Below are positions 46,301 to 54,182 of a stretch of 54,428 bases of DNA, piece after piece. The notes under the pieces were generated by a model. It worked only from the letters and a program-made list of their open reading frames with translations, was not told the DNA's origin and searched no databases. Origin of the DNA: Pedosphaera sp. (GTDB lineage: Bacteria > Verrucomicrobiota > Verrucomicrobiia > Limisphaerales > Pedosphaeraceae). Location of the stretch: positions 1 to 54,428 of the forward strand of contig JAQGPA010000151.1 in the NCBI GenBank assembly GCA_028293325.1, read 5' to 3'. The stretch's first letter is position 1, and every line of letters starts with the position of its first letter. The translations under genes and the position numbers were made by a program.

Positions 46301-47672
46301 CGTTGCCATCATTCCCCGCCGAGAACACGAATAACACCGGCTGCGAGCCGGACACCTGTGGCAGCGCATCTCGCACCGCCGCGTCATAGTTCGCCGCTTC
46401 AATGTTATACTCTGCCGCCGCGATATAATTCCAACTGTTGTTGGAAATCAACGAGTTCGTCCGCGCTCCCTGTTCCTGCAAATCATTGTCCGAGTGATTA
46501 TCCAACGGTAGCGAATAGAGTTTGGCCAGCGGTGCCATCCCGCGGAAATTCGCATTGCTTGACGAACCTACGACGTTGGTCACCGTCGTTGACTTCAAAC
46601 CGCTCCCCGCAATCGTCCCGCCCACATGGGTGCCGTGGCCGTTCGTATCTACCAAGCTTAACGCGGTATCGCCAAAAATCCGTCCCGTCAAATCCGGATG
46701 GGTCATATCCACCCCCGAATCGTTTAGGGTCACCAGCACGTTTGTCCCGCTCAAGCCGAGATAATTCGTGGTCGTTGCACCATTCAGCGTAATCCCCAGC
46801 CGGGTGCGGAAAAGATCATTGGCTGCCACCCGCGCATGTGCCCGCCCCACCAATTGCACCATCGGCAGGCGCGTCAATGCCGCCAACTGCTCCGGTCCCG
46901 GTTGCACTGTCATCACCTGTCCGAATGGCGAACGCTCTCCCTGGCTCAATACCGTCATCCCCATTTTTTTGAGTGTCTCCGCCGCACCGGTTGCGTCTGG
47001 AAATAGCGTTACCTTCAAAACCGTTTCCGCTGGTAAAGCCTGTCCTTCCACCGCCAGCTTCAAGAGCCCCGTTTCCAGCTTGTAATACGGCTCATAAGGC
47101 AGCACCGCCTGCGTCTGCCCGTCCCCCGCCAATTGTTGCGCTCCCGCCTCACCCATCCGCACCAGGTAAGCGTTGTTGGGAATGTAGGAAACAATCGTCG
47201 CCCCGGCTTCACGCAAGCGCGCGCGAAACGCGTCATCCGGCGCGCCCCGCGCCTGCACCACGTAGCTCCCGTTCTGCTCCGGCGCACGCAACGCATCGGG
47301 AATCTTCAGATTCATCGGCTGCTCGGTATCAATCAACGCATTTGCCAGCAGGATCGCCCGGTCATTCCCCACCAACTGCCCCAGGCTCTTCCCCGTGTTG
47401 CTCAAACGATACGCCAGTCGTGCCTTGATGGCAGCCGCGCTCGCCTGTTGGGTGGCATTGGAATCCGCTGGATGGCTCAATAACAGGATGGATGGCAACG
47501 CCTGCGCCACGGGTTGCGCGACGGACGAGGCAACCGCTTGTTTCATCTCTGGCGCAACGGCAGCCCGGCTTTTCTTCTCGGCCTGCCACCGATCACCCAA
47601 TCGCCAGAAATAAACCGCTCCGGCCAGGCAGAGCAAGCTGACCAGAAACCAAAATAAAGGTCTCCTTTGCAT
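40395..47672 (-). CDS. Giant secreted S8 (subtilisin-like) protease with P, LamG and pre-peptidase C-type domains
   Basis: The 2425-residue protein starts with an N-terminal membrane or signal segment (about 6-24) and a long propeptide-like region (to about 300). The S8 domain has D318 in LNDSGVDMTHPDLTG, H346 in DTNGHGTHVGG, a likely oxyanion N454 in SAGNDGNG and S700 in SGTSMAAAGVSG. The stretch from KPDVVAPG (about 545) to S700 is roughly 150 residues, against 25-35 in typical subtilisins, so an extra domain is inserted there. Further on there are P-domain-like repeats (NGVWMLSMVDDS; LGDWKLEIVDNRAG), a LamG/concanavalin-like domain (HWWPGDGTTTDIVG), three pre-peptidase C-like beta modules, and the terminal LFYRIVQVP module. 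It lies 135 bp after the pseudopilin cassette. It may be a surface protease or a cassette substrate. Confidence 0.92.
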   Translation of the reverse strand: MQRRPLFWFLVSLLCLAGAVYFWRLGDRWQAEKKSRAAVAPEMKQAVASSVAQPVAQALPSILLLSHPADSNATQQASAAAIKARLAYRLSNTGKSLGQLVGNDRAILLANALIDTEQPMNLKIPDALRAPEQNGSYVVQARGAPDDAFRARLREAGATIVSYIPNNAYLVRMGEAGAQQLAGDGQTQAVLPYEPYYKLETGLLKLAVEGQALPAETVLKVTLFPDATGAAETLKKMGMTVLSQGERSPFGQVMTVQPGPEQLAALTRLPMVQLVGRAHARVAANDLFRTRLGITLNGATTTNYLGLSGTNVLVTLNDSGVDMTHPDLTGRIFGDTALSLVDTNGHGTHVGGTIAGSGLKSTTVTNVVGSSSNANFRGMAPLAKLYSLPLDNHSDNDLQEQGARTNSLISNNSWNYIAAAEYNIEAANYDAAVRDALPQVSGSQPVLFVFSAGNDGNGDDDLGTGGDAQSILSPATAKNVITVGAIEQERSITNELAVNGVTNQPFLAVTHDQGLVPGFSSRGNVGIGIEGDGGRFKPDVVAPGTFVVSDRSSQWDTNAYYNPTNFQFNTFINQTVETNSLTPYSIFIPDDAVGLTITVVATDHSPDPFPPMPIYVRYADNPTVTTFDFRGTNQVSAPQNFALNTGTTLFYSVGNGTNITVSYDLVTELIRTNDHPELQLLKTNLNAKLAPYYRFESGTSMAAAGVSGMLALMQEFFEQRMHVTNSPALMKALLINGARPLGAPYDLNVNPLVNYQGWGLPQIANSIPGALTNATSLDPLAGAAMRFFDQSPTNALATGDSQTRKLTLARGGVFLPLRITLVWTDPPGNPAASLKLVNDLDLIVTNLDTGDVYFGNNIPAGESTQPWDTNTPPPLDMVNNVENVFLDNPRGTNFSITVQARRVNVNAITANTNGIVQDFALVISSGDAGELTNAFTLAAPSATVSNNVNVVSIATNGVPIFNQRVGANSQYTGTSGVTNQWHFYVYTNTTLFTNVAFITFLPPNLGVPRMGTRQTDPNNATRTEADIDLYVSSNRRLTNLNSAVLVAADVSRTRTGTEKVLYSNSVPGQIYYVGVKSEDQEGAEYGFVAVANKLPFGLRDANGNIHLTVLGDFPVNIPDGSPALPGQATILALTTEPDAIRRIIVTNQVTHENYGDTIGTLSHGSKFAVLNNHTFLDNGLTNETLIYDDSGEGDAIGSPIASRKSDGPGSLRTFVGDKAVNGVWMLSMVDDSLTQTGRVDQLDVLIEPESATNGVTVTIRGRAFFFDFIDVPPEATNLTVSIAISATTPNPVELFLRRDDFPTLNTFDKMALINPPGGSLSITKFDSPPLNAGRYFIAVYNPNLTPVTVTIFKSVALDLNPLQPFRFLSRGGETLLDDAVTYSTNTVSIDSRVVRAEVGVRIDHPRISDLVLTLISPQGTRTLLAENRGGLSTNGYGAGVDITNSFPVTSSGGAAANTNVLATGGNVGTLLISYDFFTIPDTIHVYYDGVKIFDSGSISGSGNFAIDYGPGVATSVVVIMNEGGNPNTTEWTYTVTGINRAINYATFSEDTNKALVPIKFAIPPFGGTNVAGGSAPLSDFETSAPGDYLAVTGVDGWTVLSNKVTVLSDPTQARTGSNYLGLRNGSISRTLPTIAGNKYVLQFADRRSGPLDPIHWWPGDGTTTDIVGAQNGALVNGASYIAGEVGQAFNFNINNDQYVKVPASASLNIGAGNGFTIDCWIYPSDVTSQAPLVEWNSNNGIPGIGAHFWISTAALGGGVGSLWANLVDTTGVSHALSSAPGFVQPNTWSHVALTYDKISGTAKLYYDGTVVATTNFSTSFSPQTAFDLYFGKRIGGISSVSFPGRIDEIGFYDKVLTVAQIKDIFDAGSLGRCGTLTPPSICPPVQANVLVGGTQVHTITGVTNWVIDSIPFTAIANGTPFEIDFTNCPSGMLLDTFIFTQPGQNSFYLPEESLDKVIGERSLGDWKLEIVDNRAGPINAITTLVSWELSLTLDTTVPSSLPLTHAVPQTNQVVNANDIRYFAVDVPPWAQFATNLLFNVTGGQVNLLFNQNGQPSGGGAGDFTIIPTGTGGIGTLTTNGPTPLLVPGARYYLGVQNQGATPVTFSIEVDFDITSLTNGVPLTNSLPANGIQRYYQYDVSPSGIAVAFEILNPSGNVDLVARKGVPLPDQLSFDYFSGNPGTNNEAIVVFTNSVPVVLSPGRWYLGVFNNDVNAVNYTIRATETGPPLIINLTNGVPFNFTATPGVALTNFFSFQIDQTNPAALFELYNLSGNVDLTLQRARLPFAAPYFDQSVRPGTSIEQIVIRTNLLGTNINDLWFLGVPNNESSNVTYTIRATVSTNGILMSVLPITVTVTRPPPGATNGPTLTWTTVPGEKYVIQTSTNLLSAVWTPIVTNTASGSTTIFVDPTPIAGIPLLFYRIVQVP

Positions 47673-47696
47673 AGTATTTAGTACGGCTTAATTCCG

Positions 47697-47763
47697 AACG
47701 GCCAAATCAAAGGTACAGCGATGGCACAGGGCGATTTCGCCTTCCCTTTCAATTTTGGCCGTT
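47697..47763. repeat. Nested inverted repeats (possible leader RNA structure) between cassette and protease gene
   Basis: AACGGCCAAA (47697-47706) pairs with TTTGGCCGTT (47754-47763) as a perfect 10-bp outer stem. Within it AAAGG/CCTTT and GGCGA-TT-TCGCC (47730-47741) form further stems. The unit is about 67 nt and begins 24 bp before the protease start on the minus strand. No T tract follows. It may be a 5' leader or intercistronic processing structure. Confidence 0.5.
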
Positions 47764-47807
47764 TCATTATCATATCCCACTTCCGCATTCCTTCCAATTT
47801 AATTTTC

Positions 47808-50800
47808 CTATTCCGGCGGTAACACGTTGAAACTTTCCACCACTACGCGTGGCTGCGTCTGCGGTTTCCCCGGCACGGGCGCATTTTCTATCCGCACCAC
47901 CGTACGCGTCGCCACTTCTGCGGTAATCTGATAATTCGTGCACATCCCGAAGAACTGCCCGCTCTGCATGATCGAGTGCTCGGCCGGTTTCAACGCCTGC
48001 CCATACGCATAAATCACATACCGCGCCTCCCCCACCTTCAACAATGACAGGATTTGCTCCGGAATCCGCTCATAAGCCGCATCACTGATGCCCCGTTTCA
48101 ACTGTTGTGCCGTGGTGAGGTTCAGGAATGGCGAGTTGGTCGTCAACTCCGGCACTGCGAGAATATCCCCCACATGCTGGAATACTCCTCCCATATGAAT
48201 CGGCACTCCGTTGGTGTTGGCCGCCGTGCGCTCATTGTTGATGGCCCGCACGATTTTCAAGAAAGCATCGTTATGGATGATCGGGTCAATATTCGTCGCC
48301 GTATACTGCGGCGGCTTATCAAACAAGTCATCGTCTATCGTCGTGTTCGTCAATACCACCACCCCTTGTAAAATGGCCGCCCACGCCGCCAGGTTGGTCT
48401 GGTTCACCGATAATCGCCCGCGCGTGGCATTGTCATTCTGCCCGACCGTAAACAAATCCAAAATCCGCCAGTCATTTGTCGGCTGCGTGGCTACGGCATC
48501 AATATAGTTAGGATTTCCACTCCAGTTCTGCCATGCGTTGGACCCCACTGACCCCGACTTCAAATAAACGGTCTGCCACGGTGTACCGCGGTGCACCCGC
48601 CCCAACCAGCCGATATTCGGAAACTTGTTGGTCGGAAAATCCCAGTCATCCGACCGGGTAATCAGCGGATCTTTGAGGTTAATGGCAAATGAATTCGAGT
48701 CACTGCGACCAGATGCCCCCAGCACTGGCCAGGGAAGATAGCGAGTGTTAACCCTTCCCAGGTTATCTAGAACGCCATTGGTGGCGGTTGCCAAAGCGCG
48801 ATTAGGCGGATTGATCGAAGCGGCCTTATTGGTAAGTGCTCCCAAATCACCCAAAGTGTAATGAACCAATGGGTCATTCGCCTGCCAGGTGTAATAAAGG
48901 GAAAACTTTGCCGTGGGAGTGAAGGGCGCCATTGCCTTTAATGCCGGGTTTAGGTTTGTCTGGTTTAGGTAAAAATTCCTGAAGCCCGTCGTCTCCTGTA
49001 GCTGGACACTGGAGCTAATTCCTTGGAGCGTTTGATTTTTCCAATCATTATTCGCAACCTGAATATTAGCTGCTGAAATTTCCAACTGATTGACGATGCC
49101 CTTAGTCGGTGTTGCTACAGTTGTGCCGCCGCTGATTCGATTTGTCTGCCAAACTTGCAATTTGTCGTCCCCAATCATTTCTGCATTCATGTCACGATTA
49201 GTACCCATGCTAAACTGCACATAATCAATGATCCTGCCGGTATTAGGATCACGCATGGTGAATTGGAGCCGATTGGTAATGTTCAACCCGAATTGCGGCA
49301 CCGGAAAACCAATCACGTTCGCTGAATCAAATGGATCATTTACCCCGGTGCTAAGCGTAAGCTTATGAGTGTTCAACGAATAGACCTCATCCGGCAGGAA
49401 CAATACGTTGGTGTTCAATGGAATCCTGAAGGAAATCACATCTGCGTTCATGTTCCCAGAGCCTTGATATCCGGCCCAAGTCCCTGCGGCCACGGGAGAC
49501 GTAAACGGTAATATTGGCGTCAATATCACGTTATTACTCAGAATGGCCCCATACTCGTTGGTCAATACCATTGTCAGATTATTCGTGACAAAAATCTCAA
49601 CGTTGCGTGGATAGGCCGCAACATATGAATTCCAGGCTTCCGCCCCCACTACATTGGAGATGCCGATCACATACAGCTGGTTGGTGGTCCAGCCGCTTCG
49701 CGGGGTATCGAGCGTGTGCTTGTCAATCTGTAGCCTGCGGGTAATTTGCGTGATGCTTTCCATCGAGAGTTCATTGAAGTTAGGAAATCCCTTCTTCGCC
49801 CCAATTACCCATGGAATGTTGTAAATGTTCATGACCGCCAGCGGAGTGTTGTTCAGCTTTGTAATCACTGCCTGGGCATCCTCTGGCAGAGAAAACGGAA
49901 TCGTCTGGTAGTCGGTGGTATTTGCGCCAACTTCCACGAACCCGTTGATATAAATATTGTTGCCCGAAACACCAAACGTGGGACGAAACACCGAGGGATA
50001 ATACGGCGCAGCATTAGGATTGGGCCCGACGAGAAACGCGCGGTTGGTACTCGCATCGTAAATATTGGCCGCCAGTTGCAACATCCGGTTTATCGAGGAA
50101 CTGTAATAATTCGTCGGATAAATCGGGATATTCGTGACACTCAGATTCAGGTTGGCGGGATAGTTCGATGGATAGGCACTGACCATATCTTTTATCAACC
50201 GATCCGCCGCGTTGGTGAAAAACTGGAGTGCATTGTTCCACGCCACAAAATTGGTCGCCACCAATCCACCCACATTCACGTAATTCAGGTTGAGTGCGTC
50301 CGGCGAAACCGGGGCCGACTCGACGCCCATTTGCCGCAGCAAACTGTAAAAAGTATAGCGGTCATAAGACGAGTTGGTCTGCAACCCGGCCGAGTACAGC
50401 CGGTTGGAAAACGTGATGATATTGGGGTCCGCACTGAATAAATCCTGGCTCGAGAAAAAATGACGCGGGTTATCGTCGCCCGACCATCCTCGGGTCGTCT
50501 GGTTCACTGGTGTTAGGTCACTGTCGCTCGTCGGCGCTGTCGCCGTGCTCCAAGGCGCCACCCCACGCAAATAACCGTCAATAAAATCCGTCTGGAAGGC
50601 GCTGCTGCCCGGCGTGCCAAAGAGCGTAAACACGGACCTCAGGCCTGAATTTGCAGTGGGAACATAAGACCCATTATAGCGATAGCGCAAAATCCCCAAC
50701 GCATCGTCGAACGCAAACCCGCTGCTGAGTTGGTTGGCATTGGTATTGTAAAGATACTGCCCCCCCCATTGGTTTGTATTCAAATAATACAGAAACCCCG

Positions 50801-51569
50801 CCAGGTTGATTTCCCAGGAACCAAATCCCTGGTCGCGCAGATAGCCGTCCGCCTTTGGGTTGAGCTGTTTGGCTTGATTATGAATATAATTGATGTCCAG
50901 CGTATTCCCGACCGGCTGCGCCAGGAACGCATATCGCGCCACATACTTGTTGCTGCTCGAATGCCGGAACTCCAGTGTGTCGAAGATGCCCACCTTGTCC
51001 AAAATCCCCACCCATTCCGGGTCCCCGACGAAATAATTGATGTTGGTTGTGAGGTTCCCCTTGTCGTCGTACCAGTAACCAAACCCGTTGGTGTCATAGA
51101 TCCCGTTGCGGTTCAAATCCAGGTAGTAACGAAAATCGGGCACCAGTTGCGACTTGTTCTTGACGATGAAAACCGGCGGCCGTGGCAGCAACTCCTGGTT
51201 GTTCAGGTTCTGCAAAAAATCATCGCCCGTGATAAATGCTCCACTGTTATAATTATAGTTCACGTTCGTGATGGACGTGCGGTCAGGCTGGGTCGTGGTG
51301 AAGCCCGCAGGGCTGACAAAGTTCGTCGAGACCAGCAGGTCAAAGTCCAACCCGTTGGTTCGCGCCAGCATCGAAGACAAAATCCGCGCTATGGCCTGTT
51401 CCGTCGCCGCATTGGCCGCGTTGACCGCATCGCTCTGGCTTGATTGCGTCGTCACCCGCTCCCGCTCATGCCGGCTGACCACCAGGAACGTCACCGCCAT
51501 GAACGTGATCACCGAGAGCAAAATCAGGGTGATGACCAGCGCTACGCCTTGTTGGGATTTGCTTTTCAT
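47808..51569 (-). CDS. Verru_Chthon cassette protein A-like giant minor pseudopilin
   Basis: The 1253-residue protein begins MKSKSQQGVALVITLILLSVITFMAV. This is a class III-type pseudopilin start (G8/V9) that lacks the +5 glutamate, as in GspK and PilX, which cap pseudopili. A long helix (VVSRHERERV...) and a huge N/T-rich exported domain follow, with no catalytic motif I recognise. Size, start and neighbours fit what I recall of the Verru_Chthon cassette A family; I could not search for it. Its ATG overlaps the stop of the C-like gene as ATGA. Likely location: inner membrane, projecting into the periplasm. What it carries or caps is unknown. Confidence 0.78.
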   Translation of the reverse strand: MKSKSQQGVALVITLILLSVITFMAVTFLVVSRHERERVTTQSSQSDAVNAANAATEQAIARILSSMLARTNGLDFDLLVSTNFVSPAGFTTTQPDRTSITNVNYNYNSGAFITGDDFLQNLNNQELLPRPPVFIVKNKSQLVPDFRYYLDLNRNGIYDTNGFGYWYDDKGNLTTNINYFVGDPEWVGILDKVGIFDTLEFRHSSSNKYVARYAFLAQPVGNTLDINYIHNQAKQLNPKADGYLRDQGFGSWEINLAGFLYYLNTNQWGGQYLYNTNANQLSSGFAFDDALGILRYRYNGSYVPTANSGLRSVFTLFGTPGSSAFQTDFIDGYLRGVAPWSTATAPTSDSDLTPVNQTTRGWSGDDNPRHFFSSQDLFSADPNIITFSNRLYSAGLQTNSSYDRYTFYSLLRQMGVESAPVSPDALNLNYVNVGGLVATNFVAWNNALQFFTNAADRLIKDMVSAYPSNYPANLNLSVTNIPIYPTNYYSSSINRMLQLAANIYDASTNRAFLVGPNPNAAPYYPSVFRPTFGVSGNNIYINGFVEVGANTTDYQTIPFSLPEDAQAVITKLNNTPLAVMNIYNIPWVIGAKKGFPNFNELSMESITQITRRLQIDKHTLDTPRSGWTTNQLYVIGISNVVGAEAWNSYVAAYPRNVEIFVTNNLTMVLTNEYGAILSNNVILTPILPFTSPVAAGTWAGYQGSGNMNADVISFRIPLNTNVLFLPDEVYSLNTHKLTLSTGVNDPFDSANVIGFPVPQFGLNITNRLQFTMRDPNTGRIIDYVQFSMGTNRDMNAEMIGDDKLQVWQTNRISGGTTVATPTKGIVNQLEISAANIQVANNDWKNQTLQGISSSVQLQETTGFRNFYLNQTNLNPALKAMAPFTPTAKFSLYYTWQANDPLVHYTLGDLGALTNKAASINPPNRALATATNGVLDNLGRVNTRYLPWPVLGASGRSDSNSFAINLKDPLITRSDDWDFPTNKFPNIGWLGRVHRGTPWQTVYLKSGSVGSNAWQNWSGNPNYIDAVATQPTNDWRILDLFTVGQNDNATRGRLSVNQTNLAAWAAILQGVVVLTNTTIDDDLFDKPPQYTATNIDPIIHNDAFLKIVRAINNERTAANTNGVPIHMGGVFQHVGDILAVPELTTNSPFLNLTTAQQLKRGISDAAYERIPEQILSLLKVGEARYVIYAYGQALKPAEHSIMQSGQFFGMCTNYQITAEVATRTVVRIENAPVPGKPQTQPRVVVESFNVLPPE

Positions 51570-52495
51570 TTATATGCTGCAGGATCTACGTTGCGAATCG
51601 GAATGCGTTGCCGGAACAGGTGCACCTGCCCCGCGTGCGTGGCGAGAAACTTGCGCGACGCCGGCGAGTCGGTGATGCTCTTCAACCGCTCCAACGCCCG
51701 CGTTTCCAGAAAGCCCATCTCCAATTCCACATACGCCGGCGTCGCATTGCTCTTCAATTGATAATTGTAATTGTCGGTGGCGATGTTGTACGCCGGGATT
51801 ACGATGGCCTGCGCTGCAATCATCCCCGAGGCAATGCTGTTGGTGATCAGCGTTACATTGGTCCCATAGGCATACGCCCGGACACTGAAATGCACCACGC
51901 CTTCTACAATGCGGCTCGAACTCATCGGGAGGTTTATAGTGCCGGGAGGCAGCGGCAGCCCCATAAAATTTGTCAACGCCAGGCCAATTTGCGCCGGCGA
52001 GGTCAGGGTGTAGTTGGTGCGGTACAGCGTGCCCACGCCGAATTCCGGGGTGGTAATGACGTACCCAACCGCATTCCACTGCAGATTGTTATGCGTCACA
52101 AAGAACAACTGCTGCATCATGTTGGTGCGAACCTCAACTGGGTCTGCCAGCTTTTGCGTCAGCACTGCGGGCGTGCCGTCTGGATAAAACTCCAGTGCCA
52201 CATTGAAATTATGGCCGTTCACGTCCCTGCTGTAGCCGGGGGTAATCTGCTCCAACTCCCGCCCAATTAGTTCCGAAGCCGCACGGCCCGATTCCAACAC
52301 ATCCACCTGCGTCGTGCTGCTGACCAGCGCCCGGCGGGTCTGGTCGAACATCGCCACCAATCCGATGATGATCACGGATAACAAAGCCACCACCACCAGA
52401 ATTTCAATCAACGAAAATGCCCGCTGCGCCGCGCTCGGCCGCCGGCGGTCCGACGAAGGAATAGAAGGATGGCGTGTTGTCGGCATGATGCTCAT
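51566..52495 (-). CDS. Verru_Chthon cassette protein C-like pseudopilin
   Basis: The 309-residue protein starts at ATG 52495 with a charged, proline-rich leader and then AAQRAFSLIEILVVVALLSVIIIGLVAM. Cleavage is expected at A26/F27 with glutamate at +5; alanine replaces the usual glycine before the cut. The mature chain resembles GspJ-type minor pseudopilins in size and in the coiled helix after the membrane part (QTRRALVSSTTQVDVLESGRAASELIGRELEQ, seen in two parts). The start overlaps the B-like stop by 4 nt (ATGA), and its own stop overlaps the A-like start in the same way. Confidence 0.82.
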   Translation of the reverse strand: MSIMPTTRHPSIPSSDRRRPSAAQRAFSLIEILVVVALLSVIIIGLVAMFDQTRRALVSSTTQVDVLESGRAASELIGRELEQITPGYSRDVNGHNFNVALEFYPDGTPAVLTQKLADPVEVRTNMMQQLFFVTHNNLQWNAVGYVITTPEFGVGTLYRTNYTLTSPAQIGLALTNFMGLPLPPGTINLPMSSSRIVEGVVHFSVRAYAYGTNVTLITNSIASGMIAAQAIVIPAYNIATDNYNYQLKSNATPAYVELEMGFLETRALERLKSITDSPASRKFLATHAGQVHLFRQRIPIRNVDPAAYK

Positions 52496-53337
52496 TGACC
52501 TTGACCGTCGTAGAGTTTGGATTGGATGAAGTAGAGAAACGGATCAAATCGATTCACGGCGGCATTGGTATAAATTGAACCGCTCATGACCGTGCGGAAT
52601 ACCTGCCGCCCATTGCCCGTTCGCCCGTTCGGCAGTACTGGCCAGTTAAACCGCAATCGGACTTGATTCAAATTGTGCCGCAGAGCTGCTTGCACCGTCA
52701 TATAATTCGAGCGCGCTGTTACATCCGTCGGGCTTAAAAGTGAAGCGGTATAATTTGTCCAGGACCCGTCATACTCCACGTCAGGCACAATCTCCGGCGT
52801 CAACCGATACCGAAACGCAAAATCCTTCGAAGCTTGATTCGTCCCCTGCTCCACCACCGGACCACTAATGCCGCGAAAATCCGCTGTCACATAATTGCTC
52901 AAATAGCCGCCGCTTGGCAGATAGATATACTTCGGAGTGCTCAACAGACCCACGATATTAAATCCATTGGTCAAAAAGCATCTCGTCTGCAATGCATTTG
53001 GTTGAACTTGATAATTTGTGGAGGTGTAAAAGCTGAGAGACCTGTTCAGAAATCTTCCTTTGTTATCGTATTGATACGTCCAGTTGGTGACGACGATGAT
53101 ATAATTCGTCAAATCATCCTGTCCGCGCGTGCCGCTCCGGATGGCATCCATCAAAAACGCGGAATCAAAATTAATAATGGTCTCCTCCCGGTTTTCCTTT
53201 TGCACGTTCATCCCCGTGGGCAGGATGCCGATGATCGCCACGAGGGCAAAGCCAATCACCGCCAGGCTTAACGCAATTTCCACCAGCGTGAACGCCGCCG
53301 TGTGTCGCGTCGCACCAACTCTTTTGTATGGTTTCAT
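52492..53337 (-). CDS. Verru_Chthon cassette protein B-like pseudopilin
   Basis: This 281-residue protein is read from ATG 53337; the longer frame to 53379 would overlap the D-like gene by 46 bp with no sign that it is used. The membrane part is AAFTLVEIALSLAVIGFALVAIIGILPTGMNVQ, with cleavage at A15/F16 and E20 at +5. The stretch NREETIINFDSAFLMDAIRSG after it is the feature I associate with the B family. It resembles a GspI/PilV-like minor pseudopilin. Start and stop both form ATGA overlaps with neighbours, so translation is very likely coupled. Confidence 0.85.
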   Translation of the reverse strand: MKPYKRVGATRHTAAFTLVEIALSLAVIGFALVAIIGILPTGMNVQKENREETIINFDSAFLMDAIRSGTRGQDDLTNYIIVVTNWTYQYDNKGRFLNRSLSFYTSTNYQVQPNALQTRCFLTNGFNIVGLLSTPKYIYLPSGGYLSNYVTADFRGISGPVVEQGTNQASKDFAFRYRLTPEIVPDVEYDGSWTNYTASLLSPTDVTARSNYMTVQAALRHNLNQVRLRFNWPVLPNGRTGNGRQVFRTVMSGSIYTNAAVNRFDPFLYFIQSKLYDGQGQ

Positions 53338-54179
53338 TGAATCGTCTGGCGTTCCACCCGGGCGCGCCCGGTCAACCAATCGATGTGGATTTGGTTGTAA
53401 GCTTTTTTGTTGTCGGGAGGCGGCAAAACTCCATTCGTGCTGGCATTGATGGATTTATAACTGACATAATACGCCTCCCCCGCCACCGTCTCACGCGCAT
53501 CCGCCGCGTTTGGCAAAATTGTCCCGGTCGCGTCGCGATCAAAAAAAATGCTCCCCCGTGCCAGCGGAATATACTCATCCTGGCGGCTCACCAACTGCCC
53601 CAGGTAGTCAAAGCCGATATACGGCAGCGTGGCTATCGCTGGCGGAAAATTCGTCGCGTAGGGAAACGGAAACACGTTGGTGTAGAGAAAAGTCGGCGCG
53701 TAGTTTGCCGCGAACAAATACTTGTTGGTGGCAATGTAAATCCCGTTCGGCAAACTCTTCCATTCCGTCAGATAAGTCGGATTGGCATGCCCGGGTTGCT
53801 CCCCCACGCTCCGCATCGTTAACAACGCATAGGTCGTATATTGTCCGCTGTACAACGTCCGGGTCGCGCGCACCCGCGGCAAATCACCGCCCGGCACTGG
53901 AAACTGCGTCGTATCCGTCACCCAGGGCGGCACAAACACAATATAAACCGTCGTATGCTTCGCCATCGCCCGCGAACGCGCCCCCGCAATGTCATCCAGC
54001 AATTGCCGGTTCGCCGCCGCCATGGCATTGGACTTCCCAAATCCCCGGAACGCCGGAATCGCAATCCCCGCCAGAATCCCCATGATCGTGATCACCACCA
54101 GCAACTCAATCAAGGTAAACCCCCTTGCCGCTCCTCTTCCTGATTCGCGCTGCCAACTTTTCTCTGGAAAATCTCTCAT
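53334..54179 (-). CDS. Verru_Chthon cassette protein D-like pseudopilin
   Basis: The 281-residue protein has the prepilin signal [27 protein letters not shown] with cleavage at G20/F21 and glutamate at +5. It then has NRQLLDDIAGARSRAMAKHTTVYIVFVPPW, a GspH/FimT-type arrangement that fits the cassette D family. Late residues DRDATGTILPNAADARETV are family-like too. It is the first full gene of the cassette in reading direction. Its start is 3 bp after the stop of another pseudopilin-like gene, and its stop overlaps the B-like start by ATGA. Confidence 0.83.
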   Translation of the reverse strand: MRDFPEKSWQRESGRGAARGFTLIELLVVITIMGILAGIAIPAFRGFGKSNAMAAANRQLLDDIAGARSRAMAKHTTVYIVFVPPWVTDTTQFPVPGGDLPRVRATRTLYSGQYTTYALLTMRSVGEQPGHANPTYLTEWKSLPNGIYIATNKYLFAANYAPTFLYTNVFPFPYATNFPPAIATLPYIGFDYLGQLVSRQDEYIPLARGSIFFDRDATGTILPNAADARETVAGEAYYVSYKSINASTNGVLPPPDNKKAYNQIHIDWLTGRARVERQTIQ

Positions 54180-54182
54180 GTT

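Noticed and set aside
50730..51443. Plus-strand frame of 237 codons opposite the cassette A-like gene
   Set aside because: Antisense shadow; the minus-strand frame has a clear pseudopilin start and spans the whole region.
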